Positions 54,909-64,000 of a DNA stretch of 64,000 nt are shown here, piece after piece. The notes beneath the pieces were generated by a model, which saw only the letters and a list, made by a program, of their open reading frames with translations, was not told the origin of the DNA and searched no databases. The DNA is from an uncultured Oligoflexia bacterium (GTDB lineage Bacteria > Bdellovibrionota > Bacteriovoracia > Bacteriovoracales > Bacteriovoracaceae). Positions within the stretch are counted from its first letter, which is position 1; the number at the start of each line of letters is the position of its first letter. The position numbers and the translations under genes are program-made. Location of the stretch: NCBI GenBank assembly GCA_913058265.1, contig CAJXPQ010000001.1, positions 124,001 through 188,000 on the forward strand, written 5' to 3'.

Positions 54909-56963
54909 CTAAGATTTAATTGAGTCACCTTTAGCAAAGATGCTTGATACATAATTTAATGTATCGGTGGCACAAATTTCACAATAGCCGAAGTTCTTCA
55001 TTAGTCTTGTTTTCACAACATCGATTTTTTCTTGTGTTTGCTTATCAACAACATTTGAAATTATTGTCGTAAGCTTAAAACTATCTTTTTGATCTTCAAA
55101 TAATTTTAACTCTAATGCTCTATGGAGACGCTCATTCATGCGATAATCAAATTTCTTATTCTCAATCGCAAGCCCACCAATAAAACTAATAATTTCTTGT
55201 CTGAAATCATCTTTAATAGCATCAGAAATATCAATTTTCTCTTCAATAGATCTCATAAAGCGTTCATCCGCTTCCTCAAGCTTACCAGAGTACTTGTTAC
55301 GAACTTTCTCTTTACGAGTGTAGGCCTTAACATTATCGATATAATTTGCACAAAGAGTTTCAACGGCAGTTTCATCTACGCTAATAGCTTTTTGTACATC
55401 ATTCTTTACAATGTCTTCATACTCTTGTCTTGCAACAGCAAGCATCTCTCTAAAAGTATCAAGCTGATCAGAAGAACTGATTAATCCGTGATGTTTTAGT
55501 CCTGACTCAAGCTCATTAAAGACCATGAATGGATTTAAACAACCAATATGAGAATTCTTAACAAGTGAATTTGAAATTTTATCTTGAATATATCTTGGCG
55601 ATATACCATCAAGGCCTTCTCTTACAGCTTCTTTTCTTAGTTCTTTAACATTGTCTTCATTATAACCTGGCAGAGTTTTACCATTAAATAGCTTTAGCTT
55701 TTGTAGTTTAGTTAGATCAGCTTTCTTAGGTTCCTCTAATCTCGTTAGAATTGCCCAAAGACTTGCCATCTCCAATGTGTGAGGGGCAACATGCATATGA
55801 GGTAAAGTCTCAGAGTTATAATCCTTTTGATAGATACGTACTTCTTGATCGAGACGTGTAATATACGGGACATCAATTTTAACTGTTCTATCTCGAAGTG
55901 CTTCCATAAATTCGTTAGACTGAAGCTTTCTAAATTCGGGCTCATTTGTATGGCCTAAAATAACTTCATCGATATCAGTTTGTGCAAATTTCTTTGGCTT
56001 GATTGACTGCTCCTGAGATGCACCTAGAAGATCATACAGGAATGCAACATCAAGTTTAAGCATCTCGATAAACTCAACAATTCCTCTATTGGCAATATTA
56101 AACTCTCCATCAAAGTTAAAGGCTCTTGGATCTGAATCAGAACCATAAAGTGCAATTTTCCTGTAGTTGATATCACCAGTTAATTCTGTTGAATCTTGAT
56201 TTTTTTCATCTTTTGGTTGAAATGTACCAATACCAATTCTATCTTTCTCAGAAAGTACGAGTCTTCTGACACGAATAAGTTTCATAACCTCATTCCAATC
56301 ACCATCATTTCTCTTCATGAATTCAGACAAGATGAAACGACAAGCTGGATTGACCTCTCCCTTGATTTTTAATTTATAAGGAGAATCGATTGTATTGTTT
56401 AATTCTTCTAAAAACTTTTTTCTTACTTCGGGTGGGATAAGTTTTAGAGGCTCTTCATGCATTGGACTAGCAAAAGTCTTTGCCCCACCTAATATATCAT
56501 TTTCATCATCACATATCCATTCATAAGTATAGAGAGCACCATCGTCTGTTTTTGAATAAAGCTCAATCCCCTTTTTAAGCAATCTTGAGATAGAGGATTT
56601 CGCAGAGCCAACTGGTCCATGAAGGAGTAGAACTCTTTTTTCGGTACCATATCCTCTGGCAGCTGATTTAAAAAAGTTAACTAGCTTCATTAAGTGAACA
56701 TCGATACCAAAGATAGCATCTTTACCGTTCTCCATTGGATCATCAAAAAAATGATATCTCGTAATCTCTTTCTTGTATTCTGTATAAGTCGAAGTACCAT
56801 AAGACATAATCATATCGTGCACTCTTTGAAATGCATTTCGACAGATTGCAGGGTTCTTAGTAACAAGATCAATATAATCTTGGAAACTTCCTTCCCAATG
56901 AAGATGTGAAAAGTCTTCTTTTGAGTAATTCTTTTCAATAAAATTTTTTATATCGATACTCAT
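54909..56963 (-). CDS. prkA: PrkA-family serine protein kinase (YeaG-like)
   Basis: 684 residues, standard for PrkA. The N-terminal AAA part has Walker A GPVGSAKS (116-123), and the conserved block [23 protein letters not shown] follows. The C-terminal part carries the PrkA kinase-like domain. GGAGG lies 5 nt before the ATG. In other bacteria YeaG/PrkA is a kinase, or an AAA ATPase with kinase activity, needed for survival in prolonged starvation. First gene of prkA-yeaH-spoVR, divergent from a PP2C phosphatase gene. Confidence 0.94.
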   Translation of the reverse strand: MSIDIKNFIEKNYSKEDFSHLHWEGSFQDYIDLVTKNPAICRNAFQRVHDMIMSYGTSTYTEYKKEITRYHFFDDPMENGKDAIFGIDVHLMKLVNFFKSAARGYGTEKRVLLLHGPVGSAKSSISRLLKKGIELYSKTDDGALYTYEWICDDENDILGGAKTFASPMHEEPLKLIPPEVRKKFLEELNNTIDSPYKLKIKGEVNPACRFILSEFMKRNDGDWNEVMKLIRVRRLVLSEKDRIGIGTFQPKDEKNQDSTELTGDINYRKIALYGSDSDPRAFNFDGEFNIANRGIVEFIEMLKLDVAFLYDLLGASQEQSIKPKKFAQTDIDEVILGHTNEPEFRKLQSNEFMEALRDRTVKIDVPYITRLDQEVRIYQKDYNSETLPHMHVAPHTLEMASLWAILTRLEEPKKADLTKLQKLKLFNGKTLPGYNEDNVKELRKEAVREGLDGISPRYIQDKISNSLVKNSHIGCLNPFMVFNELESGLKHHGLISSSDQLDTFREMLAVARQEYEDIVKNDVQKAISVDETAVETLCANYIDNVKAYTRKEKVRNKYSGKLEEADERFMRSIEEKIDISDAIKDDFRQEIISFIGGLAIENKKFDYRMNERLHRALELKLFEDQKDSFKLTTIISNVVDKQTQEKIDVVKTRLMKNFGYCEICATDTLNYVSSIFAKGDSIKS

Positions 56964-57130
56964 AATTCCTCCGGTGAAAAAAGAGACGCAATTAAGTGCG
57001 TAATATTAGCCACTTATATTTTACACCGAAAAGAGGAAGAATTTGCAATTATTTAGGCAAATTATGTATTTTTTTATCAGAGCCAAATTGTCACCTAATT
57101 CGCAAAATTAATAACTTAGTAAAATTTCTT

Positions 57131-57158
57131 TTGCTGAATTTTTAGATAAATGTATAAT
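57131..57158 (+). promoter_or_regulatory. Candidate promoter of the PP2C phosphatase gene
   Basis: TTGCTG (57131-57136), 16-nt spacer, TATAAT (57153-57158). The start codon follows 33 nt later, so the leader would be about 25 nt. Good -10, modest -35. Confidence 0.45.
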
Positions 57159-57190
57159 ATTAGAAGTTATCAATTTAGTGAGGTAAAAAG

Positions 57191-57937
57191 TTGGCAATTT
57201 TATCAGCAGGAATTACTGATATTGGGAGAAAACGTAAAACCAATCAAGACTCCATATGTCTAGTGAAGAACTATAATTTATTTGTGGTAGCTGATGGCAT
57301 GGGTGGCCACAATGGTGGAGATATTGCTTCTCAGATGTCAGTTAAGATCTTTCCCGACTTTGTAAAAAAACATTTTGGAAAAGCTGAGGTCCCCTCACTA
57401 TTATCCCAAGCTGTGCAATATATTAATAAATCTATTTTTGATCATGGACAAAAAACCGCTGAACTCAAAGGAATGGGAACTACCGTAAGTGCAATAATGT
57501 TTAATGAAGCTTTTGTTAATATTGCAAATGTTGGCGATTCGAGAATCTACATGATCAACAAATCAAAGCTCTATCAAATGTCTCGAGATCACTCCTTGGT
57601 ACAAGAAAAATTGAACTTAGGAATCTACGACAGAGATGGTGCCAGAAAAGATCCCCAAAAAAATGTGCTAATTAGAACTGTTGGTTTTGAGCCTAAAGTT
57701 GATGTTGATGTTTATAAGTATAAAGTCACGAAGAATGATATGTTTTTAATTTGTTCAGATGGACTCCATGGTAAGGTCGCCGACTCCGATATCATCAATA
57801 TAGTAACTAATAAAATACCGAGACCCCAAGATGCCACAGAACAAGACCTCGAAGAGACTGTGAAGCACCTCGTCAATCAGGCTAATGTCAACGGTGGCCA
57901 GGATAATATCTCGGTTATCCTAGTTCTTGCGAAATAA
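57191..57937 (+). CDS. PP2C-type serine/threonine phosphatase
   Basis: 248 residues, TTG start with GAGGT 6 nt upstream. The PPM signature is complete: D20 (RKTNQD), D35-G36 (VADGMGGH), GMGTTVSA, NVGDSRIY, RDHSLV, D190 (CSDGL) and D238 (GGQDNIS), so metal binding is intact. It dephosphorylates Ser/Thr-phosphoproteins in the cytoplasm. Its head-to-head position with the PrkA kinase operon makes that pathway a candidate target (inference). No membrane segment. Confidence 0.93.
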   Translation: MAILSAGITDIGRKRKTNQDSICLVKNYNLFVVADGMGGHNGGDIASQMSVKIFPDFVKKHFGKAEVPSLLSQAVQYINKSIFDHGQKTAELKGMGTTVSAIMFNEAFVNIANVGDSRIYMINKSKLYQMSRDHSLVQEKLNLGIYDRDGARKDPQKNVLIRTVGFEPKVDVDVYKYKVTKNDMFLICSDGLHGKVADSDIINIVTNKIPRPQDATEQDLEETVKHLVNQANVNGGQDNISVILVLAK

Positions 57938-57971
57938 GAAAAATTTATTTTAACTTAATGAAATTCAGTAT

Positions 57972-58000
57972 TTGCATTATCATTTTGGTCAAATTATAAT
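57972..58000 (+). promoter_or_regulatory. Candidate promoter of the M23 peptidase / secA operon
   Basis: TTGCAT (57972-57977), 17-nt spacer, perfect TATAAT (57995-58000), 47 nt before the TTG start. The best promoter match I found in the window. Confidence 0.5.
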
Positions 58001-58047
58001 AACCTCTACTTTATTAGTTCGTATTTTAATTCATGGAGTGAATTAAC

Positions 58048-59166
58048 TTGGATAAGCACTATACAGTCATGATTATTCCCGAGAAGGATAAAGGTGTAAA
58101 ATCCTTTAAGATACCTGGTGTACTCATGCGCTCCCTCGCCTTTGTCGTTGTTTTGATCTCCATCCTTTTTGGTATTCTCATCTATGACTACTGGAAGATA
58201 CTACAGCAGATCTCTGAGAACAAACATTTAAGCCTTGAGAATGTCCAACTAAGGCAACAAATACAATTATTCCAAATGAAAATGAAATCTCTTACGCAAG
58301 ATATTGAGAAGATTAGAATTATCGAAAATAAGCTTCGAATCATAACCGGCCTTGAAGACGTCACTAAATCAAGACCAATAATGCCGAGCACAAATGATAG
58401 CAAAGATTTGATGATGCATGATCACGGTAGCGATAAGGGTAAGATAAATATTAAAGAGGGAGAAGATCCATTAAAAGATAAATCTGTCATGCTTGATAAC
58501 CTTGATAACTTAAAATTTGAAAATATTGAAAAAGAACCAGAGTATCTGGTGCTAAAAGATTTATATGATGTAAAGATTGCTTCAAATTTTGGTCTTACTC
58601 AGAAATATAAAATTACTCAGAAGTTTTCAGACCTCATAAAAAAGAGTCTCGAACTATCCAATGAATATGCAAATTTTGACTACAAATATAAAAAAATTAG
58701 AACAGCAGCTTCAGATTTGGAAGTAAAACTTACTAAGCTTGATGGACACCTACTAGATAAAAAATCTGTCCTTAGATCAACACCAACAGTTTTACCAACA
58801 ACTGGCTGGATAACGAGTTATTTTGGTCACAGAATCTCCCCTACAGCAGGTGTAAGAAAAATGCATGAAGGACTTGATGTCGGTGCAAGCTTCGGTACTC
58901 CTATATTTGCACCGGCCGACGGAGTCATCACATACGCAGGTAAAAAAGCCGGCTTCGGACTATTTGTTCAGATAGATCATGGTTATGGAATTGAAACAAT
59001 ATATGCTCATTCACAAAAAATAGTCGCAAAGAATGGTCAAAAAGTTAGACGTGGCGACTTAATAGCAAAAGTAGGAAGTTCTGGATACTCAACAGGTCCT
59101 CACCTTCACTACGAAGTAAGGGTTAACGGAATTGCAGTTGATCCCATGTACTTTGTCTTAAATTAA
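58048..59166 (+). CDS. Membrane-anchored M23 (LytM-type) peptidase
   Basis: 372 residues, TTG start with GGAG upstream. One membrane helix (about 27-47), a coiled-coil region (48-240) and a LytM domain at the end. Zinc ligands are H273 and D277 (HEGLD) plus H354, with H352 as general base (HLH); all are present, so it should be active against peptidoglycan cross-bridges. The layout matches cell-wall hydrolases or their activators in division and in predation (family knowledge). It leads the run into secA. Confidence 0.93.
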   Translation: MDKHYTVMIIPEKDKGVKSFKIPGVLMRSLAFVVVLISILFGILIYDYWKILQQISENKHLSLENVQLRQQIQLFQMKMKSLTQDIEKIRIIENKLRIITGLEDVTKSRPIMPSTNDSKDLMMHDHGSDKGKINIKEGEDPLKDKSVMLDNLDNLKFENIEKEPEYLVLKDLYDVKIASNFGLTQKYKITQKFSDLIKKSLELSNEYANFDYKYKKIRTAASDLEVKLTKLDGHLLDKKSVLRSTPTVLPTTGWITSYFGHRISPTAGVRKMHEGLDVGASFGTPIFAPADGVITYAGKKAGFGLFVQIDHGYGIETIYAHSQKIVAKNGQKVRRGDLIAKVGSSGYSTGPHLHYEVRVNGIAVDPMYFVLN

Positions 59167-59177
59167 TTGGAGTTAAA

Positions 59178-61736
59178 ATGATACAGAACGCATTAAAAAA
59201 AGTCTTTGGAACAAAACAAGATCGAGACGTAAAAGCCTTACAACCGCTTTTAAAAAAAATCAACGCCCTTGAGCCAGAGATGCAAAAATTATCTGATGAT
59301 GAACTAAAAGCACAAACGCCTAAGCTCAGAGAGATGCTGAACAATGGTGCCACAATCGAAGAGCTACTTCCTGAGGCATTCGCGACCGTACGAGAAGCCA
59401 GTGTTAGAGTTACGGGTATGAGGCAGTTTGATGTTCAAATGATTGGTGGAATTGTCCTCAGTGAAGGCAAGATCGCAGAGATGAAAACGGGTGAAGGTAA
59501 AACTTTAACCGCCACTATGCCCCTTTACCTTCATGGCCTATCTCAAAAAGGCGCTCACTTGGTTACTGTAAATGACTACTTAGCTTCAAGAGATGCAAAA
59601 GAGATGGGTGAACTCTTTAACTGGTTGGGATTATCTGTAGGGTGTATCGTTCACGATATGGACGATGATGAAAGACAAGATGCCTACAAAGCCGATATCA
59701 CTTATGGTACAAACAATGAATTTGCCTTTGACTACCTTAGAGATAATATGAAATTTGATCTTGAAGATTATGTTCAAAGACCACATAATTACTGTATTGT
59801 TGATGAGGTAGATTCAATTCTAATTGATGAAGCAAGAACACCTCTTTTAATTTCAGGTCCATCAGAAAATAATTCAGAACTCTACCAAGTAATCGATAAA
59901 CTAATCCCTGAACTTGACCCTGCAACAGACTATACCATTGAAGAAAAATCTCATACGGCGGTATTAACGGATGCAGGAATAGTAAAGATTCAAAAGCTTT
60001 TAAAGGTCGATAATCTTTTTGATATTGAAAATATGGATAAACTTCACCATGTTAATCAGGCCTTAAGAGCTCACACACTCTTTCACGCAGACAAAGAGTA
60101 TGTTGTTAAAGAAGGTAAAGTCATTATCGTTGATGAATTCACCGGAAGACTTAAAGAAGGAAGCCGCTGGTCGGATGGACTTCACCAGGCGATAGAGGCG
60201 AAAGAAGGTGTTGAAGTAAAGTCTGAAAACCAAACGCTTGCCTCAATTACATTTCAAAATTACTTTAAACTATATAATCGATTAGCTGGAATGACAGGTA
60301 CTGCAGACACCGAGGCCGAAGAATTTAGAAAAATTTATAACTTAGAAGTTGTAGTAGTCCCAACAAACCTCCCAATCGCAAGACTTGATCATGCTGATGT
60401 TATTTACGGAACTAAGCAAGGTAAATACAAGGCTGTAGCAGAACTGATTAAAGTTTGTCATGAAAAAAATCAACCAGTACTTGTTGGTACCATAACAATT
60501 GATGAGTCAGAAATAATATCTAACTATCTAAATGAATTCGGCGTCAAACATGAAGTCCTAAATGCAAAACAGCATCAGCGAGAAGCTGAAATTGTTGCGA
60601 ATGCAGGACAAGCTGGCTCAGTAACAATCGCAACAAATATGGCCGGACGTGGTACCGATATAAAGCTAAGTGAAAGAACAAAAGAAGCAGGTGGTCTCTA
60701 CATTCTTGGAACTGAAAGACATGAATCAAGAAGAATAGATAACCAACTAAGGGGTAGATCTGGAAGACAAGGTGATCCCGGTGCCTCAAAGTTCTTCTTA
60801 TCGCTTGAAGATGATTTAATGAGAATCTTTGGCTCAGACAAAGTCAAAGGTATTATGGAAAAGATGGGACTTAAAGAAGATGAACCTATCGAAGCTAAAA
60901 TCTTATCAAACCAAATTGCAAAAGCACAAAAAAGAGTTGAAGGTCATAACTTTGATATTCGTAAACATCTACTAGATTTTGATGATGTTATGAATGCCCA
61001 AAGAAAAGTTATTTATAAACTTCGAACGGAAATTCTAAGTGATGACGGTAACCGTGAACTAGTAAATGAGATGATTGATGAAGTCGCTGAAAATCTCACA
61101 GATTTTTATCGTCCTGATGCCAAAGCTCCATTAAATGAGTGGAACTGGGACGATATCGATCAAGGTTTTGCCAATATATTTGCGACTGATAAAAAATTAA
61201 CTCTCGTTGAATGTTCTGATAAACATAAATCAAATTTAGTTGAGTATATGACTGTTACTGCAAGTAATATTCTGGATGAAAAGTTTTCACAATATGATCC
61301 AGAACAAGTGACAATAACTCAAAGAGAAGTTTTACTTTCAACATTTGATCAACTTTGGAAAGATCACCTTCTAAATATGGACCAATTAAAAGAAGGTATA
61401 AACCTTAGATCATACGGTCAGAAAGATCCTCTTGTAGAATATAAACGAGAGGCTTTTCATATGTTTGAGAATATGAAGACTGAAATAAGACGTGCTGTTG
61501 TTGAAAGAATATTCTCAGTAAGGCTGTACACGCCTGAAGAGATTGAAAGCATCAAGAAACAACAACAAGCGATGCTAGAAGCGCAACTTGAAGCACATAA
61601 AAGATCACAACAGGCCAAAGCAAGAGCTGAAGAACAGAAATCACAACCTGTACAACGTAAGACAGTCAAAGTTGGACGCAATGATGCTTGTCCCTGTGGT
61701 TCTGGTAAAAAGTTCAAGCACTGTCACGGCGCTTAG
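59178..61736 (+). CDS. secA: Preprotein translocase ATPase SecA
   Basis: 852 residues, typical. Walker [23 protein letters not shown], the AGRGTDI motif and RxGRQGDPG are present. The C-terminus has the SEC-C zinc motif [13 protein letters not shown]. It drives export of signal-peptide proteins through SecYEG, which this window encodes in great number. GGAG lies 9 nt before the ATG. It follows the M23 gene by 11 nt and precedes an acidic gene by 8 nt. Confidence 0.98.
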   Translation: MIQNALKKVFGTKQDRDVKALQPLLKKINALEPEMQKLSDDELKAQTPKLREMLNNGATIEELLPEAFATVREASVRVTGMRQFDVQMIGGIVLSEGKIAEMKTGEGKTLTATMPLYLHGLSQKGAHLVTVNDYLASRDAKEMGELFNWLGLSVGCIVHDMDDDERQDAYKADITYGTNNEFAFDYLRDNMKFDLEDYVQRPHNYCIVDEVDSILIDEARTPLLISGPSENNSELYQVIDKLIPELDPATDYTIEEKSHTAVLTDAGIVKIQKLLKVDNLFDIENMDKLHHVNQALRAHTLFHADKEYVVKEGKVIIVDEFTGRLKEGSRWSDGLHQAIEAKEGVEVKSENQTLASITFQNYFKLYNRLAGMTGTADTEAEEFRKIYNLEVVVVPTNLPIARLDHADVIYGTKQGKYKAVAELIKVCHEKNQPVLVGTITIDESEIISNYLNEFGVKHEVLNAKQHQREAEIVANAGQAGSVTIATNMAGRGTDIKLSERTKEAGGLYILGTERHESRRIDNQLRGRSGRQGDPGASKFFLSLEDDLMRIFGSDKVKGIMEKMGLKEDEPIEAKILSNQIAKAQKRVEGHNFDIRKHLLDFDDVMNAQRKVIYKLRTEILSDDGNRELVNEMIDEVAENLTDFYRPDAKAPLNEWNWDDIDQGFANIFATDKKLTLVECSDKHKSNLVEYMTVTASNILDEKFSQYDPEQVTITQREVLLSTFDQLWKDHLLNMDQLKEGINLRSYGQKDPLVEYKREAFHMFENMKTEIRRAVVERIFSVRLYTPEEIESIKKQQQAMLEAQLEAHKRSQQAKARAEEQKSQPVQRKTVKVGRNDACPCGSGKKFKHCHGA

Positions 61737-61744
61737 GAGTTTAT

Positions 61745-63205
61745 TTGAGCAATGATAACGATGAGGACATTACTCGCATTGAAGATCTTCCCAATTTAAA
61801 TGGTATTGAGGATGACGAAGACTTTACTAGCTTAGACGATCTTGCTGATTCAATGAATCTGAATACAGATGAAGAGATCCCGGGTCTACCAAAGGATCTT
61901 GATGAACTTCAAGATGAAACCCCTCCGCTATTTGCTGCAAATGAGGACCCCCCACCAGAGTTTACCTCGCCTGAAAATGACTTTGAAACTCCAGACTTTG
62001 AAACTCCGGACTTCGAAATGCCAGACTTCTCAGAGGATGAAGGTGTATTCGATACTAATCTTAAGGATCAAGATGACGACCTTAATAGTAGGTTAACTTC
62101 ATTTGATACTGAAACTGAAATTAAAAATAATGACTTCAATAGCGAGTTCAATGATGAGTTTGAGGAATCAACAATAGATGAATCATATTTCCCGGAAGAA
62201 GACTCTGAGGAAACATTGATTTCAGCTAGCGCTGAAGTTCTATTTGAAGAAGAAGAGAAAGAAGAAGAGAAAGAGTTAAAACAATCAGTACCTGAAAGAA
62301 CTCCAATAGAAAGAGAATCCGAAGAAAAGCCTTGGAGTGGTACTCAAAACCTTGATGATGTCACTGAGTTCGGAGAAAAAAGTACATACTCTACTCTTGC
62401 ATCAGAGGGGAATCCTCCTTTTAGTGTCATCCTTAAAAACCCAAGATATAAAGAAGATGTTGAAGACATTATAACGATTTTAAAGGAAGTTGAAATCGTT
62501 TCAGAAAGTGACATTGAGCAAGTAACAAAATCACTAACTGATGGGCAGTATCTTGTTTCTCGAATTAGTGAATATTGTGCGATCATCCTTTGTCACAAAC
62601 TCAGACGTTTTGATGTTGAGATATTAATGGGCCTGACAGAGGAAATTAATCCACCTAAGAGCTATGACTCTGAAGATCGTGGACTACTCACCAAAGCAAG
62701 TATACTCAATAATAAGAAGCATCACTTTAATTTCAAAGCAGTTGAAAAAGAAAATATACTTGCAACGACTCTTCCTCAAATTGAAGGTCATATTATCAAA
62801 AAACATTTTGGTATTATTACCAGGTCTACTCAAATAAGTGCCAATGAGTTGAAACCTTCAGGAGCTGAGGATGAACTCATTGAGAAAATGCATGATGAGG
62901 ATAAGAAACTGATACAAAACTATCGCCTAAAAAGAGAAAATTACCTGGCATCTAACTCCCAACACCCGGGGGACAACTTTGTACATTTGCTAGACGAATC
63001 AACAAAAGGGTCACATTTAGAAGTCGACAATATCTACAAAAACCTTCTAGACAAGCTTAAAGACAATGCTATGAGCAATCGAGCTAATGGACTTGTCGGC
63101 GTTAATTTCATGGTTACACCTCTTCCTCTCCAAGACTTTCAAAGTCATGATACAATATATCAAATACAATGCTCGGGGAATATGGTTTGGATAGAGAAAA
63201 GATAG
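61745..63205 (+). CDS. Acidic protein with C-terminal YbjQ-like domain
   Basis: 486 residues, TTG start with GGAG 5 nt upstream at the secA stop. Residues 1-200 are very acidic and repetitive. A middle helical-beta domain follows (FSVILKNPRYKEDVEDIITILKEV...DGQYLVSRISEYCAIILCHKLRRFDVEIL). The C-terminus begins ATTLPQIEGHIIKKHFGIITRSTQIS and ends with A-x-x-xGANGLVGVNF-type residues (SNRANGLVGVNFMV), as in YbjQ/DUF74 domains. Activity unknown; cytoplasmic. The acidic half could bind a basic partner (inference). Confidence 0.65.
   Translation: MSNDNDEDITRIEDLPNLNGIEDDEDFTSLDDLADSMNLNTDEEIPGLPKDLDELQDETPPLFAANEDPPPEFTSPENDFETPDFETPDFEMPDFSEDEGVFDTNLKDQDDDLNSRLTSFDTETEIKNNDFNSEFNDEFEESTIDESYFPEEDSEETLISASAEVLFEEEEKEEEKELKQSVPERTPIERESEEKPWSGTQNLDDVTEFGEKSTYSTLASEGNPPFSVILKNPRYKEDVEDIITILKEVEIVSESDIEQVTKSLTDGQYLVSRISEYCAIILCHKLRRFDVEILMGLTEEINPPKSYDSEDRGLLTKASILNNKKHHFNFKAVEKENILATTLPQIEGHIIKKHFGIITRSTQISANELKPSGAEDELIEKMHDEDKKLIQNYRLKRENYLASNSQHPGDNFVHLLDESTKGSHLEVDNIYKNLLDKLKDNAMSNRANGLVGVNFMVTPLPLQDFQSHDTIYQIQCSGNMVWIEKR
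61979..62023 (+). repeat. Three tandem 15-bp units (DFETP-type)
   Basis: Three consecutive 5-residue units, Asp-Phe-Glu-(Thr/Met)-Pro, inside the acidic gene, with a fourth partial Asp-Phe. Codon-level similarity is high, so this is a recent slippage-type expansion. Confidence 0.75.
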
Positions 63206-64000
63206 ATGACATTTATGATACGATTATAATTGGTGGTGGTATTGTTGGTGCTGGCGTTTTTAGAGAGCACTCACTTCATGGACTAAAATCACTTCTACTT
63301 GATCAAGCTGACTTTAATTCCCAAACAAGCCAAGGCAGTTCAAAGATGCTACATGGTGGAATACGCTATCTTGAAAATATGGACTTTGCCCTTGTTTTTG
63401 AAGCCTTAAAAGAAAAAAATCTATGGCTTAAGCTCACACCTCATGTCAGTAAAGAAGTTCCCTTCTATTTACCTATTTATAAAGAAAGTAAGTGGCCACT
63501 TCCGTTTTTACGAATAGGCCTTTTTCTTTATGATCTCTTATCTCTTTTTAAGAATAGCTCACACAAAGTCTACAATAAGAAGAACACATTAAAGGCAATA
63601 CCAGGGCTGAAGTCAGACGGGCTTCGAGGGTCTGGTATGTATTTTGATGGAATAGTGGATGACAGTAAGTTAGGACTTGAATGTATTTACGATGCTTTAA
63701 ATAATCCTAATTGCCAGGCGCTAAACTATAAAAAAGTGATAAAACTAATTAAGAATAATGATCACTATGAGGTTACATATCAAGATGTTCTCTCAGGTGA
63801 AGAAGAAATTAAATTCTCAAAATCTGTAATCATGGCCACTGGACCTTTTACAGATCAAGTTATGAAAAAACTAAATATCCCTTGGGATAATCTGATACTC
63901 CCCTCAAAGGGAACCCATCTTTGGTTAAAAAAAGATGCACTTGCAATCAAAGACGCCATGGTACTTCAAACGGCAGATATGCGTATTATTTTTGTGATTC
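63187..64000 (+). CDS. glpD: Glycerol-3-phosphate dehydrogenase-like FAD enzyme, 5' part (continues past window)
   Basis: Read in the frame starting at the TTG at 63187 (GGGGA 7 nt upstream), overlapping the previous gene by 19 nt; an ATG at 63169 lacks a ribosome site. The FAD fold IIIGGGIVGAGVFREHSLHG is followed by DQADFNSQTSQGSSKMLHGGIRYLE, the classic GlpD/GlpO block, and later VIMATGPFTDQV. It oxidises sn-glycerol-3-phosphate to dihydroxyacetone phosphate with electrons to quinone (or O2 for GlpO). Only the first 271 codons or so are visible. Confidence 0.88.
   Translation, partial: MDREKIDDIYDTIIIGGGIVGAGVFREHSLHGLKSLLLDQADFNSQTSQGSSKMLHGGIRYLENMDFALVFEALKEKNLWLKLTPHVSKEVPFYLPIYKESKWPLPFLRIGLFLYDLLSLFKNSSHKVYNKKNTLKAIPGLKSDGLRGSGMYFDGIVDDSKLGLECIYDALNNPNCQALNYKKVIKLIKNNDHYEVTYQDVLSGEEEIKFSKSVIMATGPFTDQVMKKLNIPWDNLILPSKGTHLWLKKDALAIKDAMVLQTADMRIIFVI

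Noticed and set aside
57044-57060. Sigma-54-like site upstream of prkA on the minus strand (TTGCC, 7 nt, TTGCA)
   Set aside because: Spacing fits -24/-12, but the invariant -24 GG is GC and the rest of the box does not match, so it is not a convincing site.
1-64000. Mobile elements, CRISPR arrays, tRNA and rRNA genes
   Set aside because: No transposase, integrase, regularly spaced repeats or cloverleaf-like sequence was noticed by eye. A covariance-model scan would be needed to exclude small RNAs.

Overview
The window is a gene-dense, AT-rich stretch of bacterial chromosome with no insertion sequences, phage genes, CRISPR, rRNA or tRNA that I could recognise. Gene content suggests a Gram-negative bacterium of the Bdellovibrionota type, most like the marine Bacteriovorax/Halobacteriovorax group. 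The signs are low GC, many exported proteases and lipoproteins, a high share of TTG/GTG starts, an rpsO-pnp-M16 peptidase-dut block, an RpoH-type sigma factor and a PrkA-YeaH-SpoVR operon. That placement is inference from style and content, not from a database search.

Layout. 1-4365: the end of a histidine kinase (possibly frameshifted at the window edge), small exported proteins, an LVIVD beta-propeller protein and a His/Met-rich exported protein. 4385-9813: a SWIM-SNF2 helicase and an unknown exported protein/lipoprotein pair. 9914-15750: a heavy-metal efflux locus (His/Cys-rich small protein, TolC-like outer membrane factor, CzcA/CusA-type RND pump, His-rich periplasmic protein, DUF4920 protein) with no membrane fusion protein gene. 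15824-20373: HAMP-like membrane protein, coiled-coil protein, EamA transporter, subtilisin-like lipoprotein with a P-domain. 20553-29314: aconitase B, a transglutaminase-elicitor-like secreted protein, a transketolase/small exported protein/cytochrome P450 operon, and ribosomal protein L28.

29413-36957 is a patchwork of alternating-strand genes in which four convergent pairs share 4-nt stop overlaps. It holds a peroxiredoxin-like protein, a zinc-finger protein, a three-gene cassette ending in a coiled-coil/Hsp20-like fusion, acylphosphatase, an App1-like phosphatase, a C45-type Ntn hydrolase and an SH3/outer-membrane protein. 37088-39259 encodes a large Cys-rich lipoprotein with repeated C-x(n)-G-x-W-x(n)-C units. 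39310-46914 (minus strand) is the housekeeping block: peptide transporter, ferredoxin, small protein, dut, M16 peptidase, pnp, rpsO, rpoH-like. 46946-52288 holds unknown exported proteins, a TPR protein, a class IV aminotransferase and a membrane-anchored matrixin. 52271-56963 is the spoVR-yeaH-prkA stress operon, divergent from a PP2C phosphatase (57191). Then come an M23 peptidase, secA, an acidic YbjQ-like protein and the start of a glpD-like gene that runs off the end.

No single undescribed defence or mobile system is evident. The best leads are the MFP-less metal-efflux locus, the coiled-coil/Hsp20-like cassette, the Cys/Trp repeat lipoprotein, the transglutaminase-elicitor homologue, the P450 behind transketolase, the kinase/phosphatase arrangement at 52-58 kb and the run of shared-stop convergent genes.
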